Positions 1-6,702 of a stretch of DNA of 8,227 nt are shown here, piece after piece. The notes beneath the pieces were generated by a model. That model saw nothing but the letters and a program-made list of their open reading frames with translations. It did no database searches and had not been told where the DNA came from. The DNA lies in the NCBI GenBank assembly GCA_023379515.1, contig JAMCQQ010000332.1, forward strand, positions 1-8,227, given 5' to 3'. Position 1 is the stretch's first letter; each line of letters begins with the position of its first letter. The position numbers and the translations under genes are program-made. This DNA is from Actinomycetota bacterium. Lineage in GTDB: Bacteria; Actinomycetota; Humimicrobiia; Humimicrobiales; Humimicrobiaceae.

Positions 1-1461
1 TTTAGCACAAAAAAATGAAGGCTTTTCGTACAAGAGATCTTTTACGTCGATTTTTTTAACATTACCTGTAATGTCATAAAGATAAATATTCGTTGTTGTA
101 ATTTTTGGTTCTTGCGCGGAAATTTCAAGCATGTAGGATCCGTTCTTTGGTTTTTTCAGATAAAATATTCTTATTGATTGCGCATTATTTTCGTCAGTTA
201 TCTCATTTTTTAGAGACTCTTCAAAAAATTGCTGTCCTTGATAATTTCCATCGTCATCCTTAACTGTTATGGTTACATTGTTATCCGATGCAATCATGAT
301 ATATGATAAATCTGTCTTTGATGGTATATATCTACCTAAAGATAAAAAAGAATTGCTATAACTCGTTAAATCTGTTCTCATGGAATAATATGGATCGTTT
401 ATTTTAAAAGTGTTTTCATTAAAACCTTTCCCGACAACAAAATGTCCTGGTTCTTCCAAAATATCGGGTATACCTACTTTTATGTCTTCTAATAACATTT
501 CTGAGTTTGATCCAAATATTCTTTCGTATTCTAAAGCATTAAAGTTTTCAATGTCGTTAGTTTTATTAGCTTTTTTTGTTAACCTAGAAATTGCAAGCCA
601 ATTAATCCAGCCTTCTCGTATATAACCATCTATCTCATTTCTTAACCATTCATTTAAAGTACCAGGATGTAGTGCCAATCCATTCGGTAGCTTTTTTGTA
701 TCCAAATAATTTAAAACCATAGTTGCTGATGTTAACGCACATCCCCAATTAGCTATAGTCCAACTATTTGGTGCCCATTTTTTTGCTGAATCGTATTCTT
801 GATTTGCCCATGGGTTTGAAGTTTGCTTAATATCTGGCACATTTAGAATTACTTCGTCATCAATTGTTGAAACTTTGACATTATCAAACCAGACTTCTGA
901 AGGGTACGATGATCCAGTGCTAATAGTTAATCCTATCGATCCATTTAAACAAGGCGGACTTTCATAACTATTAGTAAAATCTATTAGTAATTGATCATCT
1001 ATATAAAGAATATATCGATTTTCATTTAAAATAATTTTTACGTGATAAATAGAACCATTCGTCATGAAATAGTTAGTTATTTCTGGGCGGTAATTTACTT
1101 GAATTCCAGCGCTGTTAAAATGAAATTGATTGCAAAATCCTCTTTGTGGTGTCCATCTAAACATAATATTTTTGTCATCGGCATATATTGGTAGAATGTC
1201 TACTTCAAAAATATAATTATCCCAAGATTCTTCCCCAGCAATAGCACTAATTATCGTATTACCAGAGTTAATTTTTCCACCAAACCTTAAACTTCCGTAG
1301 ATTTCTTTTGTTTCCCAAATATCAGCTCCACTGATTATATTCCATTTAGATAATCCTGATTGAAAATCGTCTTCGAAAAGAGTACTAGCCTCTATTTTAT
1401 TTGGAAGTATTAAAAATGTTAGAAATAGAAGAAATAAAAAAAAGTTAAATTTAACCTTCAC
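1..1461 (-). CDS. Secreted LamG-like/C39-like cysteine peptidase protein, 3'-truncated
   Basis: The frame is open from GTG (1461-1459) to the left edge, 487 codons without a stop, so the C-terminus is missing. An in-frame TAA lies at 1479-1477 and no other usable start precedes the GTG. Residues 1-25 look like a signal peptide: Lys2 and Lys4, a Phe/Leu-rich core, and a likely cut after IEA. Residues about 28-202 resemble a LamG/concanavalin-A-like (DUF1080-type) beta-sandwich: it opens LFEDDFQSGLSKW and ends with a FDNVKV strand, and Cys110 and Cys171 could form a disulfide. Residues about 208-370 match the peptidase C39-like family: NPWANQEY, then NWGCALTSATMVLNYL with nucleophile Cys241, LNEWL, then PGHFVVGKGF with His340, and INDPY with Asp356. 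Residues about 385-487 are beta-rich (PKNGSYMLEIS, YLYDITGN). It is probably an extracellular peptidase or amidase that binds a surface glycan; the substrate is unknown. The fold calls come from recognised motifs, not a search. Confidence 0.85.
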   Translation of the reverse strand, partial: MKVKFNFFLFLLFLTFLILPNKIEASTLFEDDFQSGLSKWNIISGADIWETKEIYGSLRFGGKINSGNTIISAIAGEESWDNYIFEVDILPIYADDKNIMFRWTPQRGFCNQFHFNSAGIQVNYRPEITNYFMTNGSIYHVKIILNENRYILYIDDQLLIDFTNSYESPPCLNGSIGLTISTGSSYPSEVWFDNVKVSTIDDEVILNVPDIKQTSNPWANQEYDSAKKWAPNSWTIANWGCALTSATMVLNYLDTKKLPNGLALHPGTLNEWLRNEIDGYIREGWINWLAISRLTKKANKTNDIENFNALEYERIFGSNSEMLLEDIKVGIPDILEEPGHFVVGKGFNENTFKINDPYYSMRTDLTSYSNSFLSLGRYIPSKTDLSYIMIASDNNVTITVKDDDGNYQGQQFFEESLKNEITDENNAQSIRIFYLKKPKNGSYMLEISAQEPKITTTNIYLYDITGNVKKIDVKDLLYEKPSFFCAK

Positions 1462-1467
1462 AACTAT

Positions 1468-1496
1468 AGTTAATCTTTAATTTTTAAATATGTCAA
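1468..1496 (-). promoter_or_regulatory. Promoter of the LamG/C39 gene, leaderless type
   Basis: On the minus strand a perfect -35 box TTGACA (1496-1491) is followed by a 17-nt spacer and TTAACT (1473-1468), a 4/6 match to TATAAT. Six nucleotides separate the -10 box from the GTG, so the predicted transcription start (7 nt after the -10) is the G of the start codon. There is no room for a Shine-Dalgarno sequence. It lies back to back with the promoter of the plus-strand methyltransferase, with 7 bp between the two -35 boxes. Confidence 0.6.
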
Positions 1497-1503
1497 TAGT
1501 TGA

Positions 1504-1532
1504 TTGAAGGTGAGACTCCAAGATGATAAACT
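1504..1532 (+). promoter_or_regulatory. Promoter of the first methyltransferase-GT4 operon, leaderless type
   Basis: TTGAAG (1504-1509, 4/6 match to -35) lies 17 nt before TAAACT (1527-1532, 4/6 match to -10). The -10 has an upstream TG at 1524-1525 in the extended -10 position (TGa). The ATG at 1539 lies 6 nt beyond the -10, so the predicted transcription start is the A of the ATG. The boxes are weaker than at the other promoters here. An alternative -10, GATAAA (1525-1530), would give a spacing of 15 or 19 nt. Confidence 0.45.
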
Positions 1533-1538
1533 ACCTCC

Positions 1539-2282
1539 ATGTCTAATTTTTACGACGGTTTTCATTTGGGATCAAAAGTACAGACAAAAATTATTAAAAA
1601 GAACGACTTAACTTATAGATTCATTATTGCTGCTGTTGATAAGTATTTGTCTGAAACAGCAAAAATTTTGGATATAGGTTGTGGCGCAGGAACAATTGAT
1701 TACTATTATGCAAGCAAGGGGTATTCTGTTTTTGGGATAGATATTTCTAGCGTTGTAATTAAAACTTGTAGGAAAACGGCGGATGCCCTTCAATTAAAGA
1801 ATGTAAAATTTAGAAGATTAAATTTCCCTAAATATTGTCCATCTTCAGAATATGATTTTATTATATGTTCTGAAGTTCTTGAGCATATTGACAATGATAA
1901 GAAGGCTATTATTGCTTTATATAATTTATTAAAAAAAGATGGATTTTGTTTGATTACAGTTCCATTACGAGAGGCTCCTCTTGCAAAAGTAGGGCTTTTA
2001 AAAAAATTTGACTATGAAGTGGGTCATCTAAGAAGATATAACCCTGATGATTTACGTCGCTTGCTAAAGGAAAATGGATTTAAAATTATTGAGGAAAAAA
2101 AAATTGAAGGAATTATTAGAAACTTTATCTTTACGAATAGTTATGCAGGAAAACTAATAAGATTTTTCAAGCTTTTTATGCCAGATATTATAACAGTAAT
2201 CGATAATTTTATGGTTCTAATTTTAGGAGGATCAAATCTTCTGTTGATAATTAAAAAAGATGAAAGTTATATTTCTAAGTAG
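1539..2282 (+). CDS. Class I SAM-dependent methyltransferase, Methyltransf_11/25 type
   Basis: This 247-residue cytoplasmic enzyme should transfer a methyl group from S-adenosylmethionine, probably to a sugar or lipid-linked glycan given its neighbours; the acceptor is unknown. Motif I (ILDIGCGAG, residues 43-51) is the SAM-binding glycine-rich loop, Asp68 in VFGIDIS would bind the ribose hydroxyls, and YDFIICSEVLEH (105-116) is the motif typical of ubiquinone/polysaccharide-type methyltransferases. GHLRRYNPDDL (162-172) is a feature shared with many surface-glycan methyltransferases. The hydrophobic C-terminal stretch (about 193-239) may touch the membrane. ATG 1539 is the first start after an in-frame TAA at 1527-1529. 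No Shine-Dalgarno sequence is present, and the bases just before the ATG read ACCTCC, the opposite sense. It overlaps the next gene by 23 bp, so the two are surely co-transcribed. The family is certain, the substrate is not. Confidence 0.9.
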   Translation: MSNFYDGFHLGSKVQTKIIKKNDLTYRFIIAAVDKYLSETAKILDIGCGAGTIDYYYASKGYSVFGIDISSVVIKTCRKTADALQLKNVKFRRLNFPKYCPSSEYDFIICSEVLEHIDNDKKAIIALYNLLKKDGFCLITVPLREAPLAKVGLLKKFDYEVGHLRRYNPDDLRRLLKENGFKIIEEKKIEGIIRNFIFTNSYAGKLIRFFKLFMPDIITVIDNFMVLILGGSNLLLIIKKDESYISK

Positions 2283-3336
2283 ATTTTTTTATCCACATAT
2301 TGGCGGAGTCGAGAAGCATGTTCAAAATGTTGGTGCAAGTTTGGTAAAAAGAGGACATGAGGTCACCGTAATAACCGAAAAATTGCTAGGAGCCCATAGT
2401 GCAAATAATCACTCTATATCGTCAAGTGCTAAACATCCAGGAAAAGTGAATGGAATGACTGTTTTCCAGATTCATCCAGGTAAAGATGATTGGTTTAAGA
2501 AAATTAGGATTTGGAAAGAGCTTTGGAAATATAAATATATTTTAAAACAAGCCGATATAATTCATTGTCATGACGTCTTTTTCTGGTATTTACCTTTTAG
2601 ATTTGTCTTTCCTTATAAAAAAGTTTACATCACATTTCATGGCTATGAAGGAAATAAGATTCCTGGTCGAAGGGCTATTCTTAGCCATAAAATAGCAGAA
2701 AAACTGTCTAAAGGAAATATTTGCATCGGAGATTTTTTCAAAAAATGGTATGGGACAAATCCGACTATCATAAGCTATGGGGCAGTAGATACGACTCCAA
2801 AATTAGATTCTAAAACTCATAACTCTTCAATAAAAAATGTTTTATATATCGGGAGATTGGAAGAGGAAGCAGGAATCATGGAGTATTTGCGGGCAGTTCG
2901 GATTTTAAAAGACAAGGGAATAAATTTAAAACTTACGATTCTTGGAGATGGATCACAGATGAAAAAAGCTCAATTATTTGCAGAAAAAAACCGGTTAGAC
3001 GTTGTATTTAAAGGCTTTGTGGAAAATGTAGATGAGTATGTAAAAAAAACGGATATTGTTTTTGTTTCAAGATATCTAGGTATTTTGGAATCCTTAGTAA
3101 ATAAAAAATTAGTATTTGCAGTTTATAACAATGATATAAAAAAAGATTATTTGGAAACTGCAAAATTCAAGAAGTATATTTATATATCCTCGGGGTATCT
3201 GTCTCTTGCTTCTGATATTCAGCACGTAATCCTTAATAAGGATTATGATGAGAAGATAAAAGACGGATATTCTTGGGCAAAAAAACAAAGTTGGGAAAAG
3301 CTTTGCGATTCCTATCTCAGGCTTTGGAGAGCTTAA
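2260..3336 (+). CDS. GT4-type glycosyltransferase with altered catalytic motifs
   Basis: A 358-residue GT-B fold enzyme of the GT4 group, expected to move a sugar from a nucleotide donor to a lipid-linked or glycan acceptor at the inner face of the membrane. The N-terminal Rossmann domain starts canonically (FFYPHIGGVEKH, residues 9-20, with the GGVE acceptor/donor loop), then RGHEVTVIT (31-39) and IIHCHD (100-105). The C-terminal domain starts NVLYIGRL (193-200) and continues LTILGDG (225-231) and FKGFVE (250-255). Two usual features are changed. The Lys of the G-R-x4-K-G donor-phosphate motif is Ala204 (GRLEEEAGI). The E-x7-E motif keeps only the second Glu (Glu277 in SRYLGILESLV), in a shortened loop. 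This may be a subfamily trait rather than damage, since the frame is intact. Start 2260 gives a perfect GT4 N-terminus, and an in-frame TAA (2248-2250) excludes a longer form. It starts inside the methyltransferase gene with no Shine-Dalgarno, suggesting translational coupling. Confidence 0.88.
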   Translation: MKVIFLSRFFYPHIGGVEKHVQNVGASLVKRGHEVTVITEKLLGAHSANNHSISSSAKHPGKVNGMTVFQIHPGKDDWFKKIRIWKELWKYKYILKQADIIHCHDVFFWYLPFRFVFPYKKVYITFHGYEGNKIPGRRAILSHKIAEKLSKGNICIGDFFKKWYGTNPTIISYGAVDTTPKLDSKTHNSSIKNVLYIGRLEEEAGIMEYLRAVRILKDKGINLKLTILGDGSQMKKAQLFAEKNRLDVVFKGFVENVDEYVKKTDIVFVSRYLGILESLVNKKLVFAVYNNDIKKDYLETAKFKKYIYISSGYLSLASDIQHVILNKDYDEKIKDGYSWAKKQSWEKLCDSYLRLWRA

Positions 3337-3358
3337 TCTTACTTCTTTTGGATTAGGC
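3331..3358. other. Hairpin over the two convergent stop codons
   Basis: GCTTAATC (3331-3338) pairs with GATTAGGC (3351-3358), 8 bp including one G-U wobble, around a 12-nt loop. It contains the stop of the GT4 gene and flanks the stop of the facing methyltransferase gene. It has no T-tract on either strand, and on the minus strand the wobble becomes an A-C mismatch. It is therefore a weak candidate for a transcription end or 3' stabiliser and may be chance. Confidence 0.2.
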
Positions 3359-4064
3359 ACACAATACTAGTTCCAAAAGGGACCTTGCCTTTTCTGATCA
3401 CTATCTGTTCAATGCGAGAAATAGCCAGCATAAGATTATTTATTAATGGAGATCCAAGTTTAAAATCAGAAGGATAATCTTTACTGTATAAAGAAGACTT
3501 TGCTTTTCTGATAAAATAAGCAGGAATAACGAGAAAAGAGTTGAAATAGGAAATTTTCAAAATTTCAAAATCTTTTTTTGGAAAGAGTTCAGTAATTTGT
3601 TTTTCGTTGTAGCGCCTTTTGTGATTTAATATTTCATCCCATTTGCTCCATAGCTTCTTATAAGCAGGAACGGTAACAATAATTAATCCTTTGGGCTTTA
3701 GAATTTTTTTTATTTCTTCAACTGCTTTTTTATCATCTATATGTTCCAAAAGATCAAAAGCAGTTACTATGTCAAAAGTATTTTTTTTAAAACCTGTATT
3801 TTCCGCTTTTGATAATTTCAAGTTTTTAAACTTTCTTTTTCTGCAATATGAGATTGCTTCGTCTGAAGCATCAACTCCCCATGTCTCTCCGAATTTACTA
3901 AGTTCTTCCAGGTTCTTGCCTGTTCCGCAGCCTATGTCTAAAATCTTTGGATTATTCTTAGCAAAATATTTTTTTAAGAGCTTAAGAGTTATTTCTCTTT
4001 TTGCGATATGCCACCAGTGGCTTTCTTCCAGTCTGTACATTTCTTGGTAAAGATTTTTTCTCAT
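3339..4064 (-). CDS. Class I SAM-dependent methyltransferase, membrane-glycan associated type
   Basis: A 241-residue SAM methyltransferase. The N-terminus has ESHWWHIAKRE (residues 14-24), the H-W-W-x3-R/K-R entry typical of methyltransferases found with polyprenol-linked sugar genes. Motif I is ILDIGCGTG (41-49), the acidic residue is Asp65 (GVDAS), and FDIVTAFDLLEH (97-108) is the post-motif II block. HKRRYN (148-153) and the end of the protein (SRIEQ then VPFGTSIVCL, 216-237) fit this subgroup. The C-terminal hydrophobic helices suggest peripheral membrane contact and a lipid-linked acceptor, which is inference. The start codon overlaps the stop of the upstream membrane-protein gene as ATGA (4064-4061), so translation is probably coupled; there is no Shine-Dalgarno. 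It resembles the methyltransferase at 1539-2282 in layout and in the H-x-R-R-Y-N motif but is clearly diverged. It ends 2 bp from the facing GT4 gene. Confidence 0.9.
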   Translation of the reverse strand: MRKNLYQEMYRLEESHWWHIAKREITLKLLKKYFAKNNPKILDIGCGTGKNLEELSKFGETWGVDASDEAISYCRKRKFKNLKLSKAENTGFKKNTFDIVTAFDLLEHIDDKKAVEEIKKILKPKGLIIVTVPAYKKLWSKWDEILNHKRRYNEKQITELFPKKDFEILKISYFNSFLVIPAYFIRKAKSSLYSKDYPSDFKLGSPLINNLMLAISRIEQIVIRKGKVPFGTSIVCLIQKK

Positions 4065-5815
4065 TTTTTTGCCAACTTCATTTTTTTAATAAGCATTATG
4101 CTCAAAATTATCATAATTAAGCCATAACCAAAAGCGCTTAGCTGTTTTGATAACTTGTATAAGGCAATATCCTCGTAATATACAGATATAGAGTGATTTC
4201 CTTCCGGAACTTTAAATAAAATTTTTCCAAGATTTTTTCCATCGAGATAATTTATCGGTATCTTTTGTCCGTCTACTTTTACATTCCATCCTGGGAAATA
4301 CAGAGTGTTTTCCTTAAAAACTGCATTAGATTCTACCTCGACCTGATAGTTATGAAGTGTTTGTTGTCTTAGAGCTTCTTTTATTTCTGCATTCCCAGAT
4401 AAAACTTCCAATTGATTTTTTGGGATGGCTTTCTCCCAAAGATAGCCTTCCTTAAGCCACTTAGGGCTTGCCATTATTGCCATTCCTTCCCCTTCTAAAG
4501 TGCTATTCGGAACGTTTTTAATAAGGTAGTTGTCATTTAAAGGAATTGTTCCTCTGTTCCCCCAATTTAAAATTGTATAGGCGATTGTAATAAAAATAAG
4601 TAAATAAGCATAATTTTTATTTTTAATATGCAGGAAAAAATACCCTGCTAAGATTGAAGAAACTAACGTAACTATTAGAAGGAGTCTGTAGGCAAATTGA
4701 GCAATAGATAGTAAGGGTATAGCTTTCCATAAAAAATCAGACCATGGAGTTATTAAAAAAGATAATCCAAAAAAAAGAAAAAGCCATAATATTACAAAAG
4801 GTCTATCCGCTTTATTGATTTTCTTTTTCAGAAGAAAAAAGATTAATCCAAAAATCACGAAAAGCTGTGTATAGCCGACTATAAAAGAAAGTTCTCCTTT
4901 GTGCCCCTGGAATAAGAAGCCGTAGCGCCAGGGAGAATAAATTAACTCTAAAATATTTTGGTAGGTGACACCTGTCCCTTTGTATACGGAGGTATAGGTA
5001 TACTGTCCTAAGATTACATGAGCAACGAAAACATATGATGCAAGAAAAATTCCGATTACTAAAGAAGTCGTAATATGAGCAGCTTTTTTAAAATATTCTT
5101 TTTTTGATTTAATAATAGATACTAAACTGTAAAGAAAAACAATAGGAAGGAAAAATACAGCGCTTGATGAGTGAGCCAGATAAAACAATCCATAGAAAAG
5201 ACCAGCCAATAGAGTATCTCTAAGGTTAGGCTTTTTAAGTAAATTTTCTACAAATATTAAAATTAACGGCATAAAAGCAAACCCTAGAATTTCTCCATTG
5301 ACCCTGAAATGATAGACGACTAAATGATAGGGGGTAAATAAATAAAATACTGACGCAGCAAAAGCCTGCAATTCATTTTTAAATATTTTTCGAGTAAAAA
5401 TATACATAAAAACCCCTGATGCAATAAAAGAAAATGCTAAGAAAATTTTCATACTGTTAATAAATGAAAGCCCGATGAAGTGAAAGGCAGCAATAACGTA
5501 GTACTGCAAAATATAATTGAAAATAAAAACTGGATATCCAAAAGTCATATTTAATTCTCCTCCCCAAGAAGGCATAAAATTTCCAAGACTAAGATTTCGG
5601 TAAAAGTCGATGCTTCTATAGAGATGGAGGCTGAAATCTCCGCTTTCATATATACCAGGTCGAAATATACTGACTGTTGGCAGGATGGAAATTAATATCA
5701 ATAAATTAAAATAAGAAATTTTCTTTTTCAGGAGAAATTTATTGACTGCTAAAAATGTTAAAAGGATAGCGGAGGATAAAATGCTTAAAAGCACTAATTT
5801 TACCGGAGAAGACAT
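4061..5815 (-). CDS. Multi-pass membrane protein, PTPS-related/YfhO-like GT-C glycosyltransferase candidate
   Basis: A 584-residue integral membrane protein with about 11-13 predicted hydrophobic helices. The first spans residues 6-25 and the last about 561-576. The first external loop carries GDFSLHLYRS (59-68), with Asp60 and His64 in the place where GT-C enzymes hold the catalytic acidic residue, then MPSWGGELNMTFGYPVFIFN (81-100). This block is characteristic of the '6-pyruvoyl-tetrahydropterin synthase-related' membrane domain (Pfam PTPS_related); despite that name, nothing suggests pterin chemistry. After the helices, residues about 420-550 form an external beta domain with LYFPGWNVKVDG (505-516) and VPEGNHSISVYY (536-547), like the C-terminal part of YfhO-type proteins. 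The likely role is transfer of a sugar from a polyprenyl-phosphate donor on the outer face; the acceptor is unknown. ATG 5815 lies 6 nt after a good -10 box, which supports this start. It is the first gene of a two-gene operon with the methyltransferase, by ATGA overlap. Confidence 0.85.
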   Translation of the reverse strand: MSSPVKLVLLSILSSAILLTFLAVNKFLLKKKISYFNLLILISILPTVSIFRPGIYESGDFSLHLYRSIDFYRNLSLGNFMPSWGGELNMTFGYPVFIFNYILQYYVIAAFHFIGLSFINSMKIFLAFSFIASGVFMYIFTRKIFKNELQAFAASVFYLFTPYHLVVYHFRVNGEILGFAFMPLILIFVENLLKKPNLRDTLLAGLFYGLFYLAHSSSAVFFLPIVFLYSLVSIIKSKKEYFKKAAHITTSLVIGIFLASYVFVAHVILGQYTYTSVYKGTGVTYQNILELIYSPWRYGFLFQGHKGELSFIVGYTQLFVIFGLIFFLLKKKINKADRPFVILWLFLFFGLSFLITPWSDFLWKAIPLLSIAQFAYRLLLIVTLVSSILAGYFFLHIKNKNYAYLLIFITIAYTILNWGNRGTIPLNDNYLIKNVPNSTLEGEGMAIMASPKWLKEGYLWEKAIPKNQLEVLSGNAEIKEALRQQTLHNYQVEVESNAVFKENTLYFPGWNVKVDGQKIPINYLDGKNLGKILFKVPEGNHSISVYYEDIALYKLSKQLSAFGYGLIMIILSIMLIKKMKLAKK

Positions 5816-5821
5816 GTGACT

Positions 5822-5850
5822 ATTCTATAATAGAACTAAAAGTATGGCAA
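5822..5850 (-). promoter_or_regulatory. Promoter of the GT-C membrane protein operon, leaderless type
   Basis: On the minus strand TTGCCA (5850-5845, 5/6 match to -35), a 17-nt spacer and TAGAAT (5827-5822, 5/6 match to -10). Six nucleotides then separate the -10 from the ATG at 5815, so the predicted transcription start is the A of the ATG. No Shine-Dalgarno is present. Confidence 0.65.
5823..5835. repeat. Perfect inverted repeat over the -10 region
   Basis: TTCTAT-A-ATAGAA is a perfect 6+1+6 inverted repeat. It covers most of the minus-strand -10 box and the adjacent spacer bases. It could be an operator half-site pair, but it is short and AT-rich, and part of the symmetry follows from the -10 sequence itself. 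Confidence 0.3.
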
Positions 5851-5867
5851 TTATGCTGAAAATATCT

Positions 5868-5896
5868 TTGACACGTACTTTTTAATTTGATAGAAT
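5868..5896 (+). promoter_or_regulatory. Strong promoter of the third methyltransferase gene
   Basis: A perfect -35 TTGACA (5868-5873), a 17-nt spacer and TAGAAT (5891-5896, 5/6 match to -10), with TG at 5888-5889 making an extended -10 (TGaTAGAAT). It is the best promoter in the window. The ATG at 5909 is 12 nt past the -10, so the transcript would begin near 5903 with a leader of about 6 nt, still too short for a Shine-Dalgarno. It diverges from the GT-C operon promoter, with 17 bp between the two -35 boxes. Confidence 0.75.
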
Positions 5897-5908
5897 TTTT
5901 CCTTACTC

Positions 5909-6700
5909 ATGAAAGATGCAGAACTATATTTTCGCAGGTATCTGAAAAATTCGCCTCTGGGTCTTGCGATGTGGAGAGCGGTAGAAGCAAGGCATCTTTC
6001 TAAAATTAAATTCAAAAAACCAGTCCTTGATATAGGCTGCGGCTTTGGAGAATTTGCCCAGTCATTCACAGAAGAGAAATTGGATGTTGGTGTTGATATT
6101 AATCCAAGAGACCTTTTTATGGCATCAAAAACCAATAAATTTAAGAATTTAGTTTTGGCCGATGCAAGAAATCTTCCTTTTCCGGACGGAACTTTTTCAA
6201 CCATTATGTCAGTAAGCACATTTGAGCATATTGAAAATCCTAATAAACTTCTTAGGGAATGCTACAGAGTTTTAAAAAATAACGGTAAATTAGTAGCAAC
6301 AATCGAAACCATTAGAGTTGACCAAAATACATTTTTCAGGCCTTTTTTAACCAAACTAGGGCTTAACTTTTTAGATAAATACTTAACAGTTAAATATAAT
6401 ACCTTTTTTTCAAGGCATGTTTTGCTTGATAATCAGGATTGGAAAAAAATAATTGAAAAAGCTGGTTTTAAAATAGAAAAACTCGAAAATATTATTTCTC
6501 CTGAGGTAACAAAGATGTTTGATATTTTTCTACTGACTTCATGGCCTTCACAAATTCTAAAGGTTATGTTCGGCAGAAGAATTGCATACAGACCAAAGTT
6601 TGTCAACGACTTTCTTGTTAAAAGATTCTTAAGATATGTCAAGAAAGATACTAGTGATGGCACTAACCTCTTAATTGTCGCAAGTAAAAAAGCTTTCTAA
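5909..6700 (+). CDS. Class I SAM-dependent methyltransferase, Methyltransf_11 type
   Basis: A 263-residue cytoplasmic SAM methyltransferase. Motif I is VLDIGCGFG (residues 39-47), Asp63 (VGVDIN) is the ribose-binding acidic residue, and Asp85 in ADARNLPFPDGTF (84-96) is the motif III region contacting adenine. STFEHIENPNKLLRECYRVL (103-122) is the standard block following it. The region about 134-240 (FRPFLTKLGL, WPSQILKVMFGRR) is a substrate-specific insert or lid with hydrophobic and basic patches that could meet a membrane-bound acceptor. The acceptor is unknown; the neighbours suggest a glycan or lipid-linked sugar. It differs from the other two methyltransferases in lacking the H-x-R-R-Y-N motif, so it is not a recent duplicate. 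ATG 5909 is the only start after an in-frame TAG (5891-5893). It appears to be a single-gene transcript, ending 2 bp from the facing GT-C gene. Confidence 0.9.
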   Translation: MKDAELYFRRYLKNSPLGLAMWRAVEARHLSKIKFKKPVLDIGCGFGEFAQSFTEEKLDVGVDINPRDLFMASKTNKFKNLVLADARNLPFPDGTFSTIMSVSTFEHIENPNKLLRECYRVLKNNGKLVATIETIRVDQNTFFRPFLTKLGLNFLDKYLTVKYNTFFSRHVLLDNQDWKKIIEKAGFKIEKLENIISPEVTKMFDIFLLTSWPSQILKVMFGRRIAYRPKFVNDFLVKRFLRYVKKDTSDGTNLLIVASKKAF

Positions 6701-6702
6701 AA

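Noticed and set aside
410..625. Plus-strand open frame of 71 codons
   Set aside because: It lies antisense to the LamG/C39 coding frame, which has recognisable domains over the same bases; no family features of its own.
1533..1538. ACCTCC directly before the ATG at 1539
   Set aside because: This is the complement of a Shine-Dalgarno, so it cannot pair with 16S rRNA, and the predicted transcript begins after it.
1608..1793. Minus-strand open frame of 61 codons
   Set aside because: Antisense shadow of the methyltransferase SAM-binding region.
2225..2230. AGGAGG as a Shine-Dalgarno for the GT4 gene
   Set aside because: It is 29 nt upstream of the ATG at 2260, too far, and an in-frame TAA (2248-2250) blocks any nearer start in that frame. 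It simply encodes part of LILGGSN.
3109..3360. Minus-strand open frame of 83 codons
   Set aside because: Antisense to the GT4 C-terminal domain and overlapping the next gene; no motif and no promoter.
3691..4050. Plus-strand open frame of 119 codons
   Set aside because: Antisense to the methyltransferase at 3339-4064, which has clear SAM motifs; the frame is open because of biased codon composition.
4061..4063. UGA recoded as glycine (Gracilibacteria/Absconditabacteria code)
   Set aside because: No frame has an internal TGA where a sense codon is needed, and this TGA falls exactly where the membrane-protein family ends, in an ATGA overlap.
5851..6219. Minus-strand open frame of 122 codons
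   Set aside because: Antisense to the third methyltransferase and lying across its promoter; no protein features.
6433..6663. Minus-strand open frame of 76 codons
   Set aside because: Antisense to the third methyltransferase's C-terminal half; low-complexity translation.
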